Below are positions 1 to 9,404 of a stretch of DNA of 64,000 nucleotides, in pieces (the first letter of the stretch is position 1; the number at the start of each line of letters is the position of its first letter). The stretch is from Hymenobacter jejuensis. Its GTDB lineage: Bacteria > Bacteroidota > Bacteroidia > Cytophagales > Hymenobacteraceae. Both the position numbers and the translations under genes were made by a program. Under the pieces are notes generated by a model. The model was not told the DNA's origin and searched no databases. It was given only the letters and a program-made list of their open reading frames with translations. The stretch spans positions 310,001 to 374,000 of the forward strand of contig NZ_CP040896.1 of assembly GCF_006337165.1 (NCBI RefSeq). Reading direction: 5' to 3'.

Positions 1-1
1 G

Positions 2-628
2 CCCGGCTCGGGTTGCTCGGCCATTAATGGCTACAACCGCATTCATGCCATTTTGGGCACGAGTGAGTCGTGCATTGCCACCCACCCTTCCGACATGTGT
101 GTGGCTTTGGCGGCCCTCGAAGCGGTAGTCCGCGTGAGCGGCCCGGAGGGCGAGCGCACCATTCCGTTTGCCGATTTCCACCGCCTGCCCGGCGACACGC
201 CCGACATCGACAACAACCTGAAAAAAGGCGAGCTGATTACGGGCCTTGATTTGCCCAAAAACGGCTTTTCCAAAAATTTCAGCTACCTGAAACTCCGCGA
301 CCGCACGAGCTATGCGTTTGCGCTGGTATCGGTCGCTGCGGCCTTGGAGCTGGACGGCAATACCATCACGGAAGCTCGCTTGGCGCTGGGCGGGGTAGCC
401 CACAAACCCTGGCGCGACACCGCCGCCGAAGCCCTGCTGAAAGGCCAGCCCACCACGGTAGAAACATTTGCGCGAGCGGCGGCGAAGGTCCTGGAAGGCG
501 CTCAAGGCTACGGCTCCAACACGTTTAAGATTGAGCTGGCCAAGCGCGCCATTGTGCGGGCGCTCAAGCAAGCCACCGAAATGTCGCAACCGGTTGATGA
601 TAACGCATTTATGAATTCCAATCCATGA
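2..628 (+). CDS. PaoB/YagS-like FAD-binding subunit of a xanthine dehydrogenase-family molybdoenzyme (5' partial)
   Basis: The frame is open to the left edge, so the N-terminal part lies outside the window. Translation begins within CSAINGYNR and continues to SESCIATHPSDM, the signature of the YagS/PaoB branch; in E. coli PaoB cysteines of this loop hold an extra 4Fe-4S cluster, and two of them are visible here. The rest matches the CO-dehydrogenase flavoprotein C-terminal domain. The subunit would bind FAD and carry electrons between the molybdenum subunit and the acceptor. The stop overlaps the ATG of the next gene by 4 bases, so the two are translationally coupled. A 2Fe-2S subunit gene is expected just upstream, outside the window. 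The family is firm; the substrate (aldehydes or purines) cannot be read from sequence. Confidence 0.9.
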   Translation, partial: PGSGCSAINGYNRIHAILGTSESCIATHPSDMCVALAALEAVVRVSGPEGERTIPFADFHRLPGDTPDIDNNLKKGELITGLDLPKNGFSKNFSYLKLRDRTSYAFALVSVAAALELDGNTITEARLALGGVAHKPWRDTAAEALLKGQPTTVETFARAAAKVLEGAQGYGSNTFKIELAKRAIVRALKQATEMSQPVDDNAFMNSNP

Positions 629-2892
629 GCCATCCTATTTCAAATCCGCCCGTTATCGACCTGGGCACCGGCTATATTGGCAAACCCACCAGCCGCGTCG
701 ACGGACCCACCAAAGTAACCGGCGCGGCCAAATACGCCGCCGAGTTCAACGTGCCCGACCTGTATTATGGCCACGTGGTAAGCAGCCCCGTTACCAAGGG
801 CAAAATCACGAAAATCAATGCGCAGCCGGTGCTCGACTTGCCGGGCGTCATTCAGGTTTTTTCGCACGAAAATGTACCCTCGCTGGCTTGGTTCGACCGA
901 AATTACAAGGATGATGTAGCGCCCGGCGGCTCGCCGTTTCGCCCTCTGCACGAACCCAACATCCTGTTCAGCCAGCAGCCCGTGGCCTTGGTGGTGGCCG
1001 AAACCTTTGAGCTGGCCCGCTACGCGGCCTCTATTCTGGAGATAGAATACGAGGTCGAAGAGCACTCTACCAACCTCGAAGCCAAGCGCGACGAAGGCTA
1101 CGAACCCGGCAAGGGCAAAACCGGCTTTGTGCCGCCGCCCAAGCCGCGCGGCAACCCCGAGGAGGCATATCAGAAAGCCCCGCACCAGCACGAAGGCGAG
1201 TACATACATCTGGCCCAGCACAACAACCCCATGGAGAACTTCGCCACCACGGTTGAGTGGCTGGGCGACGGGAAGAAGATGAAGATCTTCGACAAAACTC
1301 AGGGGGCAATGAACGTGCAGCAGTACCTCACCAAAATATTCGGGCTCAGCACCGACGAGGCACGCGTAATCTCGAAGTATACGGGCGGCGGGTTTGGCTC
1401 GGGCCTGCGGCCTCAGTACCAAGTCTTTATGGCCGTGTTAGCAGCGTTGGAGCTGAAGCATTCGGTGCGGGTGTCGCTCACGCGCCAGCAGATGTTCAGC
1501 TTTGGGCATCGGCCGCATACGCTCCAAACCCTCAAGCTAGCCGCCGACGACAAAGGCACGCTGCAATCCATTCAGCACAAGGCACTTGCAGAAACATCTC
1601 ATTTTGAAGACTTTACCGAAGTAGTCGTCAACTGGTCGGGACTGCTCTACCAGTGCGAAAACGTGAAGCTCGACTATGAGCTCGCCAAAATCGATGCGTA
1701 CACGCCCATCGATATGCGGGCGCCGGGGGCCGCCACGGGCTTTTTTGCCCTCGAATGTGCCCTCGACGAGCTGGCGTACAAAGCCGGCCGCGACCCGGTA
1801 GAATTTCGCCTGCTCAACTACGCCGAGCGCGACCAAAACGAAGACAAACCCTTCTCCAGCAAGAAATTGCGCGAATGCTACCACCAGGGCGCGGCCAAAT
1901 TTGGCTGGGAAAAGCGCACGCCCGAGCCGCGTTCTATGCGCGAAGGCAACCTGCTGATTGGCTACGGCATGGCCGGTGGCTGCTGGGATGCCAGCCAGCA
2001 AAAAGCCGCTGCCAAAGCCAGCCTCACCGCCGACGGCCACCTCACGGTGAGCAGTGCCAGCAACGACATCGGCACGGGCACCTACACCATCATGACCCAG
2101 ATTGCGGCCGAAACGCTGGGCCTACCGCTGGAGGCGGTTACGTTCGTGCTGGGCGACACCACCTTGCCGGCGGCGCCCGTGCAGGGCGGCTCCTGGACGG
2201 CGGCTTCCGTGGGCTCCGCCGTGAAAGCCACCTGCGACGAGGTGGCTAAGAAGGTCCTCAAGCTGGCCCAGAAAATGGACGACTCTCCGTTGAAAGGCGT
2301 TGCTTTTGAAGACGTTCAGTTTGTCGACGGCCAGATTCGGCGCAACGACGACATCACCCAAACGGTGGACATCCGCGAGGTGCTGCAAACCAGCGGCGAG
2401 TCGAAAGTAGAGGCGGAATCGAGCGCTGCGCCCAACAAGGTGAAGCAAATGCCTTACTCGATGCACTCGCACAACGCTGTTTTTGTGGAGGTGAAAGTCG
2501 ACGAGGACCTTGGCACCGTGCACGTTACCCGCGTGGTGAACGCCGTGGCCGCCGGCCGCATTCTCAACCCCAAAACCGCTCGCAGCCAAGTGCTGGGCTC
2601 GGTGGTTTGGGGCATCAGCATGGCCCTGATGGAGGAGTCGGTAATGGACCACAACATTGGCCGCTACATGAACCACAACTTCGCCGAATACCACATTCCG
2701 GTAATGGCTGATATTCACGACATTGACGTGGTGCTGGTCGAAGAGCACGACGACATCGTGAACCCCTTGGGCGTGAAAGGAATCGGCGAAATCGGCTTCT
2801 TGGGGGTGGCGGCCGCCGTGACTAACGCCGTGTATCATGCTACGGGCAAGCGCGTCCGCGACTTACCTGTATCGATTGATAAACTCTTGTAA
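625..2892 (+). CDS. PaoC/YagR-like molybdopterin-binding subunit of a xanthine dehydrogenase-family oxidoreductase
   Basis: This is the 755-residue catalytic subunit, about the length of E. coli PaoC (about 730). It has an a/b hammerhead domain at roughly residues 27-150, then the molybdopterin-binding domains. Visible family motifs are GGGFGSG (about 254-260), MRAPGAATGFFALECALDE, QGGSWTAASVGSAV, and GVKGIGEIGF near the C-terminus, where the Glu at about 722 is the conserved active-site base. It would hydroxylate an aldehyde or N-heterocycle at a molybdenum-cytosine-dinucleotide-type cofactor. The ATG at 625 lies inside the stop of the FAD subunit gene. The operon ends at a strong hairpin 20 bases downstream. 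The family is firm and the substrate unknown; PaoABC-type aldehyde oxidoreductase is the best guess. Confidence 0.92.
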   Translation: MSHPISNPPVIDLGTGYIGKPTSRVDGPTKVTGAAKYAAEFNVPDLYYGHVVSSPVTKGKITKINAQPVLDLPGVIQVFSHENVPSLAWFDRNYKDDVAPGGSPFRPLHEPNILFSQQPVALVVAETFELARYAASILEIEYEVEEHSTNLEAKRDEGYEPGKGKTGFVPPPKPRGNPEEAYQKAPHQHEGEYIHLAQHNNPMENFATTVEWLGDGKKMKIFDKTQGAMNVQQYLTKIFGLSTDEARVISKYTGGGFGSGLRPQYQVFMAVLAALELKHSVRVSLTRQQMFSFGHRPHTLQTLKLAADDKGTLQSIQHKALAETSHFEDFTEVVVNWSGLLYQCENVKLDYELAKIDAYTPIDMRAPGAATGFFALECALDELAYKAGRDPVEFRLLNYAERDQNEDKPFSSKKLRECYHQGAAKFGWEKRTPEPRSMREGNLLIGYGMAGGCWDASQQKAAAKASLTADGHLTVSSASNDIGTGTYTIMTQIAAETLGLPLEAVTFVLGDTTLPAAPVQGGSWTAASVGSAVKATCDEVAKKVLKLAQKMDDSPLKGVAFEDVQFVDGQIRRNDDITQTVDIREVLQTSGESKVEAESSAAPNKVKQMPYSMHSHNAVFVEVKVDEDLGTVHVTRVVNAVAAGRILNPKTARSQVLGSVVWGISMALMEESVMDHNIGRYMNHNFAEYHIPVMADIHDIDVVLVEEHDDIVNPLGVKGIGEIGFLGVAAAVTNAVYHATGKRVRDLPVSIDKLL

Positions 2893-2911
2893 ACCAATTT
2901 AGTATGAGACA

Positions 2912-2960
2912 ACACACAAAACGCCTCCCGCTGCTCTGCAACGGGAGGCGTTTTGTGTGT
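2912..2960. terminator. Bidirectional hairpin terminator
   Basis: A perfect 19-base stem (2912-2930 with 2942-2960) surrounds an 11-base loop. The arms contain AAAACGCCTCCCG and its complement, giving a T-run on both strands. It lies between the convergent molybdenum-subunit gene and the LuxR-type regulator. Confidence 0.9.
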
Positions 2961-2990
2961 TCAAGGGACCCTTTCGGTATCTGTTTCTGG

Positions 2991-3782
2991 TCAGATTAGC
3001 CCGGAAGCCAAGGCCAGGCTCACCAGTTTGGAGGTATCCTTCACGTTGGCTTTCGCCAGCATGTTGCGCCGATGCGTTTCCACTGTATGCACGCTGATCG
3101 CTAGTTCGGTGGCAATTTGCTTGCTGGTACGTCCAGCGCCCAACAGCTTTAAAACTTGCAACTCCCTTTTACTAGGAAAGTTGTCTTTGACAATGGTATG
3201 CTCGACCGTGTTGTAAGTGTAGGCATTACCAAAATCGCGCTCGGTATTCAGGTTGAGGATGCGGCTGTCGTCTTTCTTCAGGTGGGAGATATCGGTCAGG
3301 ACGATCAGGCGGTGCAGCAAACGGCCATCGGCATCCAGAGCGAGCACGGTGTTGCGTTGCAATACCCGAATGTAGGTGCCATCGGCCCGGCGAAAGCGGT
3401 AGTCGTAGCTGGAGCGGTGTTCCAAGCGTTGATCAACGGGCAAGGTCTGGAGAAAGTCAAGCTCCTTCTCTAAAATCTGCACGACCGCCAGCACATCGTC
3501 GGGGTGCACGATGGAAAAGGCAAAGGCCAGTCCACCCGCCCGAAAGGCATCTGCGCGGTAGCTCAGCATGTGTTCTAAACTCTCGCTTATGTAGATGTAG
3601 CTGGCCTTGCTGGCGTCGAAAATGGCAACGCCGTAGTCGGCCAACGCGAAGATCTTCTCCAGCAGCGGATCGCGCCGCAACAGGCAGTCATAGGGGTCTA
3701 ACGGTGCGCTGAGCACATCCTTTTGATAGAGTTTGGCCAGCTTACTCACTGCCTGCCAATGCGCACACGGGATTTTTTCCAT
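2991..3782 (-). CDS. PAS domain-containing LuxR-type HTH transcriptional regulator
   Basis: A 263-residue one-component regulator. A PAS/PAC region occupies about residues 40-165 (YRFRRADGTYIRV is the PAC part), and a GerE/LuxR helix-turn-helix occupies about 202-263, with KRELQVLKLLGAGRTSKQIA and VHTVETHRRNML as the recognition helices. No receiver domain or transmembrane segment is visible, so it is probably cytoplasmic and senses a ligand or redox state through the PAS fold. It is transcribed alone, convergent to the molybdoenzyme operon and divergent from the T9SS protein gene. Whether it controls either neighbour cannot be seen. Ligand unknown. Confidence 0.88.
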   Translation of the reverse strand: MEKIPCAHWQAVSKLAKLYQKDVLSAPLDPYDCLLRRDPLLEKIFALADYGVAIFDASKASYIYISESLEHMLSYRADAFRAGGLAFAFSIVHPDDVLAVVQILEKELDFLQTLPVDQRLEHRSSYDYRFRRADGTYIRVLQRNTVLALDADGRLLHRLIVLTDISHLKKDDSRILNLNTERDFGNAYTYNTVEHTIVKDNFPSKRELQVLKLLGAGRTSKQIATELAISVHTVETHRRNMLAKANVKDTSKLVSLALASGLI

Positions 3783-4117
3783 CGCTCAGTTTTCTGGCTT
3801 CTAGCTACCAACCCGCCCGGCGCTGCGCACACCCATTTCCGTTGCTTCCACTGCTGTGACTGTGCTAGTCAGTGAGCTCGGCCTTAGTACTCCTATTTTC
3901 TTTAAAAAATATAATTCCTTGATATACAGATACTTAAATTAAGTATTGCGCTGGAGATTAGCAATATAGACCTTCGCCGATCTTCCTTTTCTCTCCATTC
4001 TAGGTCTCCGAACGACGGCGGCTTGGTCAGCACGAAAGGACGTGGTTCCTTCCCGTGCCCTGCTACGCAAGAAGAGCCCATAGAGGCCCTAATCTCCCAT
4101 CTTCTTCGTTGGTTATC
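3783..4117. other. Divergent intergenic region, AT-rich
   Basis: About 335 bases between the divergent PAS-LuxR gene and the T9SS protein gene. The stretch 3900-3960 is very AT-rich and holds a small palindrome, ATACTTA-AAT-TAAGTAT (3930-3946). No exact TAnnTTTG element was found. No gene seen. Confidence 0.5.
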
Positions 4118-7018
4118 ATGCACTATTGTTTACTACATTTTCTCGCGGCTGCTAACCGCCAACTGGGGCTCAGAATAAAGAAAAACGTTCGCGGGTTTTT
4201 CTCCACATGGCTCCTGGTGCTGTTGGCCAGCACGGTATCGGCACAAGGAACCCCCATTATCATTCCGGAATTGGCCGAGTTCTCCTTTTGTACGTTCTGC
4301 CCCGGACCAGGTCCGTCGGTTATAACCTTTTCTTCCACCGACCTGCCCGACGGGGCATCTCTTGATCCGCTCTCCAGTCGCTTTGTCTGGACGCCGACGG
4401 AAGCGCAAGGCCCGGGCACCTATCCCTTCACTGTGATCGGAACGCTTGTACGCGATGGAAGCACAGTCACCCTCAAGTACGTAATTAATGTAACAGAGGT
4501 AAACGCAGCCCCGGTGCTAGCGCCTATCCCGTCGCCCGTCACGATACCGGCCCTCGTTCCCTACCATTTTACGGCATCTGCCTCCGACCCGGACATCCCC
4601 AGGCAGCCGTTGACCTTTAGCGTAAGCGGCCAGCCAGTGGGCGCCAGCATCGACCCTGGCAGCGGCGTGTTTAGCTGGACGCCGACCGCAGCGCAAGCAG
4701 GCCAGAGTTACTCCTTTTATGTGTATGTATCGGATAACGGATTGTCGGCGGTCAGTCAATTCATTACGCTGAACGTTCTCAACGTTTCCGAAAATCACCC
4801 GCCCGTTTTAGCGTCCATCCCGGCCCAAAGCATTCCCGAGTTAGCCCCCACTAGCTTTACGGCCTCCGCGACCGATGCGGACGGTGACCCCTTGACCTTC
4901 AGTCTGGTGGACCCGCCGGCAGGCGCCCTTATTAATGCCGCCACCGGCGTGGTGACCTGGACGCCCACGGAAGCCCAGGGTCCCGGCTCTTATTCCTTCG
5001 TCGTGCACGTATCGGACGGGCAAGCGGCCGACGAAAAGCCCGTGGCCATCACGGTGACGGAAGTGAACCAGGCCCCGGAATTAGCGGGGGTACCGACCGA
5101 AGTTACCATTCCGGAATTAGTCCTGTACACCTTCACGGCGACGGCCACCGATGCCGATGTGCCGGCCCAAACCCTGACGTTCTTATTGGTCAATGGTCCA
5201 CCCGGGGCCAGCATCCATCCCGCGACGGGCGTGTTTAGCTGGACGCCAAATGAAGCCCAGGGCCCGGGCACCTATACATTTTACGTAAAGGTAACCGACA
5301 CCGGTGGAGACACCTTTGACGAAGGCCACTTTGCCTTCAAATCCGTGATCCTCCATGTCACGGAAGCCAACGTGGCGCCGGTGTTATCGGGCGTGCCGCT
5401 CTCGGCTGTCATCCCCAGGTTAGCGCCGTATACCTTTACGGCGACGGCCACCGATGCCGATGTGCCGGCCCAACCGTTGACCTTCTCGCTGGCAGGGGCC
5501 CCATTAGGCGCTTCCATTGGCTCTACCAGCGGGGTCTTCACCTGGACCCCGAGCCTGAGCCAACGCCAGGCCGCCGGGCAACTTACCGCTTCCAGTCAGC
5601 TGGCGCCCTCTCCGCCTAGCCCAACCTCTTACACCTTCTCCGTGAAGGTATCGGATGGCGAGGCCACTGATGAGGAGCAGGTCACGATCACGGTTGTCCA
5701 GGCGCCGCCTGTCATTACTACAGTTGCGCCCGCTGCCGGCCTTGTTGGTACCCAGGTGACCATTACGGGAACCGGTTTCACCGGGGCGACGGCAGTAAGT
5801 TTTAACAATGTTCCGGCCACTAACTCCTTTGTCGTCAACGACACCCAGATACTGGCCCGAGTACCTGTCGGCGCTACCAGTGGCCCAATTAAAGTAACCG
5901 TTCCTGCCACCGGTACAGCTACCAGCCCTCCGTTCCTGGTAGTAGCCTTCACCTCTTTTACGCCTACTTCCGGCCCAAGGGGAACTACAGTAATAATTAC
6001 AGGAGACGGATTTACCAATGGAGCAACAGTGACTTTTGAAGGCACCGCAGGGCCGCATGGCGGACCGCCCGTTACAACCCCCTGCATAGTGAACAGCCTC
6101 ACTCAAATTACAGTCGGGGTGCCCGCAGGAGCGACAACGGGTCGAATTTCAGTGCGCACCGCTGGCGTAACGATTACTAGTGCGCCCGTATTCACCGTAA
6201 ATAATCCCAGACCTGTCATTACCGGTTTCACCCCTCAGCAAGGCCCTATTGGACAAGGGGTTACGATATCGGGGCTAAACCTGTTTGAAGCCGATGAGGT
6301 AAAATTCGACGGCACACCTGCAGAAGATTTCTTAGTATTTAATATTAATACTATTGTCGCGAAGGTCGCAATCGGAACCACTACCGGTAAAATCACTGTC
6401 CACACACGCGGTGGAACGGCGAGAAGTGATGGTAACTTCATCATTACAGATCCCATCGTTTATCATATCACTCCGCTTAGAGGACCTGTGGGCAGGCATG
6501 TTAGTATCATCGGTACTAGCCTTCGCGACGCTGGAGTTGTTTTCACTGGTCCAGCAGGCGGATTAGTAAGAGCGTACATTGATAGTAACAGTGATACCAG
6601 AATTGATGTCACTGTGCCGGAGGGAGCTGTGACCGGCCCGATCAAGGTGTTCACATTTGGAGGACAAGCCACCGGGCCAGGTGCCAATGCTGTTTTCGAA
6701 GTGACGAATCATCTCATCTCCGAGCTAAACCCCATCCGCATTCCAGCCGCTGAGGAAGCCACCGCGCTACAAGCGGCGCCCACGCCCTTCCGAGACCAAA
6801 CGGCGCTGACCTTCTCCCTCACGCAGGAAGAGCCGTTCTTGTTGGAAGTCTATGATTTGCGTGGTGCACGGGTTGCTACTCTGGGCCAGGGCACGGCACA
6901 AGCCGGCCAGCTCTACCGCTACGTGGTACAGGGACGAACGCTCGCCCAAGGAATCTACATTGCCCGCCTGACCACCCGCTCCAAAGTCCAGACCACGAAG
7001 CTGGTTCTGGTAAGATAG
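4118..7018 (+). CDS. Large secreted T9SS cargo with repeated Ig-like (He_PIG) and IPT/TIG domains
   Basis: Starting at the ATG at 4118, the protein has 966 residues. A signal peptide ends at STVSA before QG. Then follow about five putative-Ig/cadherin-like modules, each with FTASATDAD, LTFSL and a GVFSWTP motif, and then about four IPT/TIG modules (TSGPRGTTVIITGDGF type). The C-terminal 80 residues are a type IX secretion sorting domain: AAPTPFRDQTALTFSL, VYDLRGARVATL and a final KLVLVR. The product is probably exported by T9SS and attached to the cell surface as an adhesin or matrix protein; no enzyme domain is seen. An upstream in-frame start at 4055 would only lengthen the signal peptide. 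The Ig modules share near-identical DNA, for example 36 identical bases at 5135-5170 and 5438-5473. Confidence 0.85.
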   Translation: MHYCLLHFLAAANRQLGLRIKKNVRGFFSTWLLVLLASTVSAQGTPIIIPELAEFSFCTFCPGPGPSVITFSSTDLPDGASLDPLSSRFVWTPTEAQGPGTYPFTVIGTLVRDGSTVTLKYVINVTEVNAAPVLAPIPSPVTIPALVPYHFTASASDPDIPRQPLTFSVSGQPVGASIDPGSGVFSWTPTAAQAGQSYSFYVYVSDNGLSAVSQFITLNVLNVSENHPPVLASIPAQSIPELAPTSFTASATDADGDPLTFSLVDPPAGALINAATGVVTWTPTEAQGPGSYSFVVHVSDGQAADEKPVAITVTEVNQAPELAGVPTEVTIPELVLYTFTATATDADVPAQTLTFLLVNGPPGASIHPATGVFSWTPNEAQGPGTYTFYVKVTDTGGDTFDEGHFAFKSVILHVTEANVAPVLSGVPLSAVIPRLAPYTFTATATDADVPAQPLTFSLAGAPLGASIGSTSGVFTWTPSLSQRQAAGQLTASSQLAPSPPSPTSYTFSVKVSDGEATDEEQVTITVVQAPPVITTVAPAAGLVGTQVTITGTGFTGATAVSFNNVPATNSFVVNDTQILARVPVGATSGPIKVTVPATGTATSPPFLVVAFTSFTPTSGPRGTTVIITGDGFTNGATVTFEGTAGPHGGPPVTTPCIVNSLTQITVGVPAGATTGRISVRTAGVTITSAPVFTVNNPRPVITGFTPQQGPIGQGVTISGLNLFEADEVKFDGTPAEDFLVFNINTIVAKVAIGTTTGKITVHTRGGTARSDGNFIITDPIVYHITPLRGPVGRHVSIIGTSLRDAGVVFTGPAGGLVRAYIDSNSDTRIDVTVPEGAVTGPIKVFTFGGQATGPGANAVFEVTNHLISELNPIRIPAAEEATALQAAPTPFRDQTALTFSLTQEEPFLLEVYDLRGARVATLGQGTAQAGQLYRYVVQGRTLAQGIYIARLTTRSKVQTTKLVLVR

Positions 7019-7024
7019 CCCACT

Positions 7025-7056
7025 AAAAAAGGCCGCTGTAATCAGCGGCCTTTTTT
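7025..7056. terminator. Hairpin terminator
   Basis: A perfect 14-base stem, AAAAAAGGCCGCTG with its complement, and a TAAT loop, ending in a T-run. It follows the T9SS gene and can also serve the convergent response regulator gene. Confidence 0.9.
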
Positions 7057-7084
7057 GTAAATATTTCATAGTCAATTACTTAAA
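7056..7084. repeat. Dispersed AT-rich palindromic element, copy 1
   Basis: On the minus strand it reads TTAAGTAATTGACTATG then AAATATTTAC, close to the copies in the OppC gene and the GH13 gene. It lies between the T9SS gene terminator and the response regulator stop. Confidence 0.6.
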
Positions 7085-7127
7085 AGAAAGCCACCAAACT
7101 AGTGTTGGTGCGGTAGCCTAGGTACGC

Positions 7128-7523
7128 TCACCCTTCGTCATCTACGATTTGCGCCCGAATGGCGCTGAGCTCTGCACCGTCGATGGGTTTGTGGAGCAGG
7201 CCCGATACCAGAGAGTATTCTTTGGCTTTAGCAGTATCCGCCAGTGCCAGCGACGATGTCAGGATGTAGATGCGGCACCGGCCGGCCAGCTGCTTTTCGT
7301 AGGGGGCCAGGGCCTCCAGAAATTCCCAACCGTCCATACCGGGCATGTTCAGGTCCAGGAAAATCACCTGGGGCACGGCCGCCGGCAGCCGCCGTTGGAG
7401 GGCGCCAAGGGCCTCTTGGGCGGAGAAAAAAGTAGAAATCGTATCCGAGAAGTTTTCCAGACGCAGCAGCTGCTCCGTCAGATAAACCCCTATTTCGTCA
7501 TCGTCGATCAAATACGTATGCAT
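7128..7523 (-). CDS. CheY-like single-domain response regulator
   Basis: A 131-residue stand-alone receiver domain. The acidic pocket is DDDE at residues 7-10, the phospho-acceptor is Asp57 in FLDLNMPGMDG, the switch Thr is in YILTSS and the conserved Lys is in LLHKPID. There is no output domain, so it acts by protein contact or phosphorelay. It begins only 7 bases after the stop of the PAS histidine kinase gene, in the same direction, so the kinase is its likely partner. Single-domain receivers of this style next to PAS kinases are common in Hymenobacteraceae. Output target unknown. Confidence 0.93.
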   Translation of the reverse strand: MHTYLIDDDEIGVYLTEQLLRLENFSDTISTFFSAQEALGALQRRLPAAVPQVIFLDLNMPGMDGWEFLEALAPYEKQLAGRCRIYILTSSLALADTAKAKEYSLVSGLLHKPIDGAELSAIRAQIVDDEG

Positions 7524-7530
7524 CTGCTAG

Positions 7531-9351
7531 TTAATTGAAGCGAATGGTAAAGCAGCTTCCTTGATTTACCTGGCTCCGGACCTCGATGATCCCGCCCATT
7601 GCTTCTACGTGAGCTTTCACTAAAAAAAGGCCAATCCCCCGACCTTCCGGCCCGGTATGGAACCGCTGGTAGAGCTGAAACACATCCTTGTCGCTTGGTC
7701 CCTGCTCAAACCCCAGGCCGTTGTCGGCAATGGTCAGGGCAAGGCTTGCGCCCTCGGCATGGGCCTCAATGTCGACCACCAACGGGCGCTCGGCGGCGCG
7801 GTACTTGATGGCATTGGACAGCAGATTGTAAAAAATGCTGTACAGATACGCCCGGTTGCCTTGCAGCAGCAGATCCTCGGAGATGGCCATGTTGACCGTG
7901 CCGTGACTTTCCTGCAGGGCCTTTTCCAAGCTCCGGCAGGCTTGCTGGCAGGCAGCGGCCAACGACACGGTTTCGGGCTTTCCGAACGCCTTTTGCTTGT
8001 CGCGGATGGAGAGAATATCCGTGACGTCCTGCATAATGCCGTCGAGCTGTTGCAGGCTGGTTTGCAGGTTCGTGAGCGACGTGCTGAACACCTCCGAATC
8101 CTTATCGACGCGGGTTAGCAGCGAAGCAAATCCTTTGGCGTTGGCCAATGGCGCTCGCAGGTTGTGCGATACGATGTAGGTAAACTGCTGCAAATCAGAG
8201 TTTTGCCTAAACATCTCTTGCGCCATTTTCTTCTGGCGAGCGTCGGCTTGCCGTTGGGCGGTCAGGTCGTGCACGATGCCGATCAGCTGGCTACAGCGGC
8301 CGTTGTCGTCGAAGACGGGCGTCACGCTGACCTCGCCCGTTATTTGGCCCGAAGGGTAGTCCGAGGTTTCCTCCCACATGACGCGCTGGCGGCTCCGGAT
8401 GGCTTCGGCGTAGTTGCCCAGCACCATTTGCAGCGCCGGCTCCGGAATAATCTCTGCGACGTTTCGCCCTACCACCTGCTCTACGGGCAAGCCCGTTGTG
8501 GCCACAAAAGCCCGGTTGACGTTGTTGAAGCTGTAGCCACCATCCGGGTGAACGTCCAGAATAAAAATCACGTCGGCAATCGAATCGAAGGCCACCCGGA
8601 ACCGATGCTCCCGTTCGATTATGGCCTGGTTGGTTTCCCAGCGCTTTGTAATGTCCTGGGCAATGGCATATACGCCCACAATTTCGCCGTCTACGAGCTG
8701 AGGCAGGTTCATGAGGCGCAATTGCAGGCGACGCCCCGCTGCCGGGCTGCTTTCCGCAACGTAGTGCTGGGGTTGGCCCTGGGCCGCTCGCCGGAAGTGC
8801 TCTGCTACCCGCTCACGGTCGTCGGGGGCGATGAAATGCGAAAAGTGCTGACCGAGCAAGGCCTCATTGGGCAACTGCGTGAGCTGCTCTAGCCGGTCGT
8901 TGGCCCGCCGGGCAATGCCGGCCAGGTCAAAGACCATAAGGGCTTCCGGGTGGTCGGGCAGCCCCGCGTCGTGCGGCGGCACAGGCACGTCGGCGACGGT
9001 GTGCAGCACATAGGCTACCTCGCCCGCTTCGTTGAGCACCGGCGTATTTTCTGGCCGGCCGTAACGGGTGGTTGCAGGCTGGGCCGCGGTACTTGGCTGC
9101 CGATATGCCTGCACAGGGAGCGTGTGCGCCTGTTTGGTGGCAATTACTTGCGTCAACGAAGCATCAAGCAGCTCCTTCGGCCCCGGAAAAGCGGCTGCAG
9201 CACTGCCGTGCAACAGCGCTTCTTCCGCCCCCGGCACCAGCCGACCAAATGCGGCATTCACAGCCACGACTGCATACTCGGGCGCCTCTGCAGCCAGCAC
9301 CAAGCACGGCATCGGAAAGGCAGCAAATACGGCAGGCGGCACTTGGAACAT
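7531..9351 (-). CDS. Multi-PAS sensor histidine kinase
   Basis: A soluble-looking kinase of 606 residues from the ATG at 9351. Three PAS-type regions are visible: the N-terminal 110 residues (MFQVPPAVFAAFPMPCLVL), one around PEALMVFDLAGIARRANDRL, and one around HRFRVAFDSIADVIFILD. They are followed by HisKA with the phospho-accepting His at about 396 (YIVSHNLRAPLANAK) and an HATPase domain with N box (FYNLLSNAIKYR), G1 (IADNGLGFE) and G2 (GRGIGLFLVKAHVEAMGG). No transmembrane segment is seen, so sensing is probably cytoplasmic. A longer in-frame start at 9480 exists, but a TATTTTTG promoter element lies downstream of it, which favours 9351. It forms an operon with the receiver gene 7 bases downstream. 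Confidence 0.9.
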   Translation of the reverse strand: MFQVPPAVFAAFPMPCLVLAAEAPEYAVVAVNAAFGRLVPGAEEALLHGSAAAAFPGPKELLDASLTQVIATKQAHTLPVQAYRQPSTAAQPATTRYGRPENTPVLNEAGEVAYVLHTVADVPVPPHDAGLPDHPEALMVFDLAGIARRANDRLEQLTQLPNEALLGQHFSHFIAPDDRERVAEHFRRAAQGQPQHYVAESSPAAGRRLQLRLMNLPQLVDGEIVGVYAIAQDITKRWETNQAIIEREHRFRVAFDSIADVIFILDVHPDGGYSFNNVNRAFVATTGLPVEQVVGRNVAEIIPEPALQMVLGNYAEAIRSRQRVMWEETSDYPSGQITGEVSVTPVFDDNGRCSQLIGIVHDLTAQRQADARQKKMAQEMFRQNSDLQQFTYIVSHNLRAPLANAKGFASLLTRVDKDSEVFSTSLTNLQTSLQQLDGIMQDVTDILSIRDKQKAFGKPETVSLAAACQQACRSLEKALQESHGTVNMAISEDLLLQGNRAYLYSIFYNLLSNAIKYRAAERPLVVDIEAHAEGASLALTIADNGLGFEQGPSDKDVFQLYQRFHTGPEGRGIGLFLVKAHVEAMGGIIEVRSQVNQGSCFTIRFN

Positions 9352-9396
9352 AGCCGTTGGAGGTTCTTTAATAAGTAGGGAGACAATCAAAGCGCG

Positions 9397-9404
9397 CAAA
9401 AATA
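9397..9404 (-). promoter_or_regulatory. Candidate -7 promoter element of the kinase/regulator operon
   Basis: The minus strand reads TATTTTTG, an exact match to the Bacteroidota TAnnTTTG element, about 46 bases before the chosen ATG at 9351. A clear -33 TTG at the usual spacing was not found, so this is moderate evidence. Confidence 0.45.

Noticed and set aside
640..1422. Long open frames opposite the molybdenum subunit gene and similar ones opposite other GC-rich genes
   Set aside because: They mirror codon structure of real genes on the other strand and lack protein-like composition or start context.
3930..3946. Small palindrome ATACTTA-AAT-TAAGTAT as another element copy
   Set aside because: No TTGA/TCAA core and short; kept only as a note in the intergenic region.
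6325..6360. AT-rich near-palindrome inside the T9SS gene (TAGTATTTAATATTAATACT)
   Set aside because: It lacks the TTGA/TCAA core, and its similarity to the dispersed elements is only compositional.
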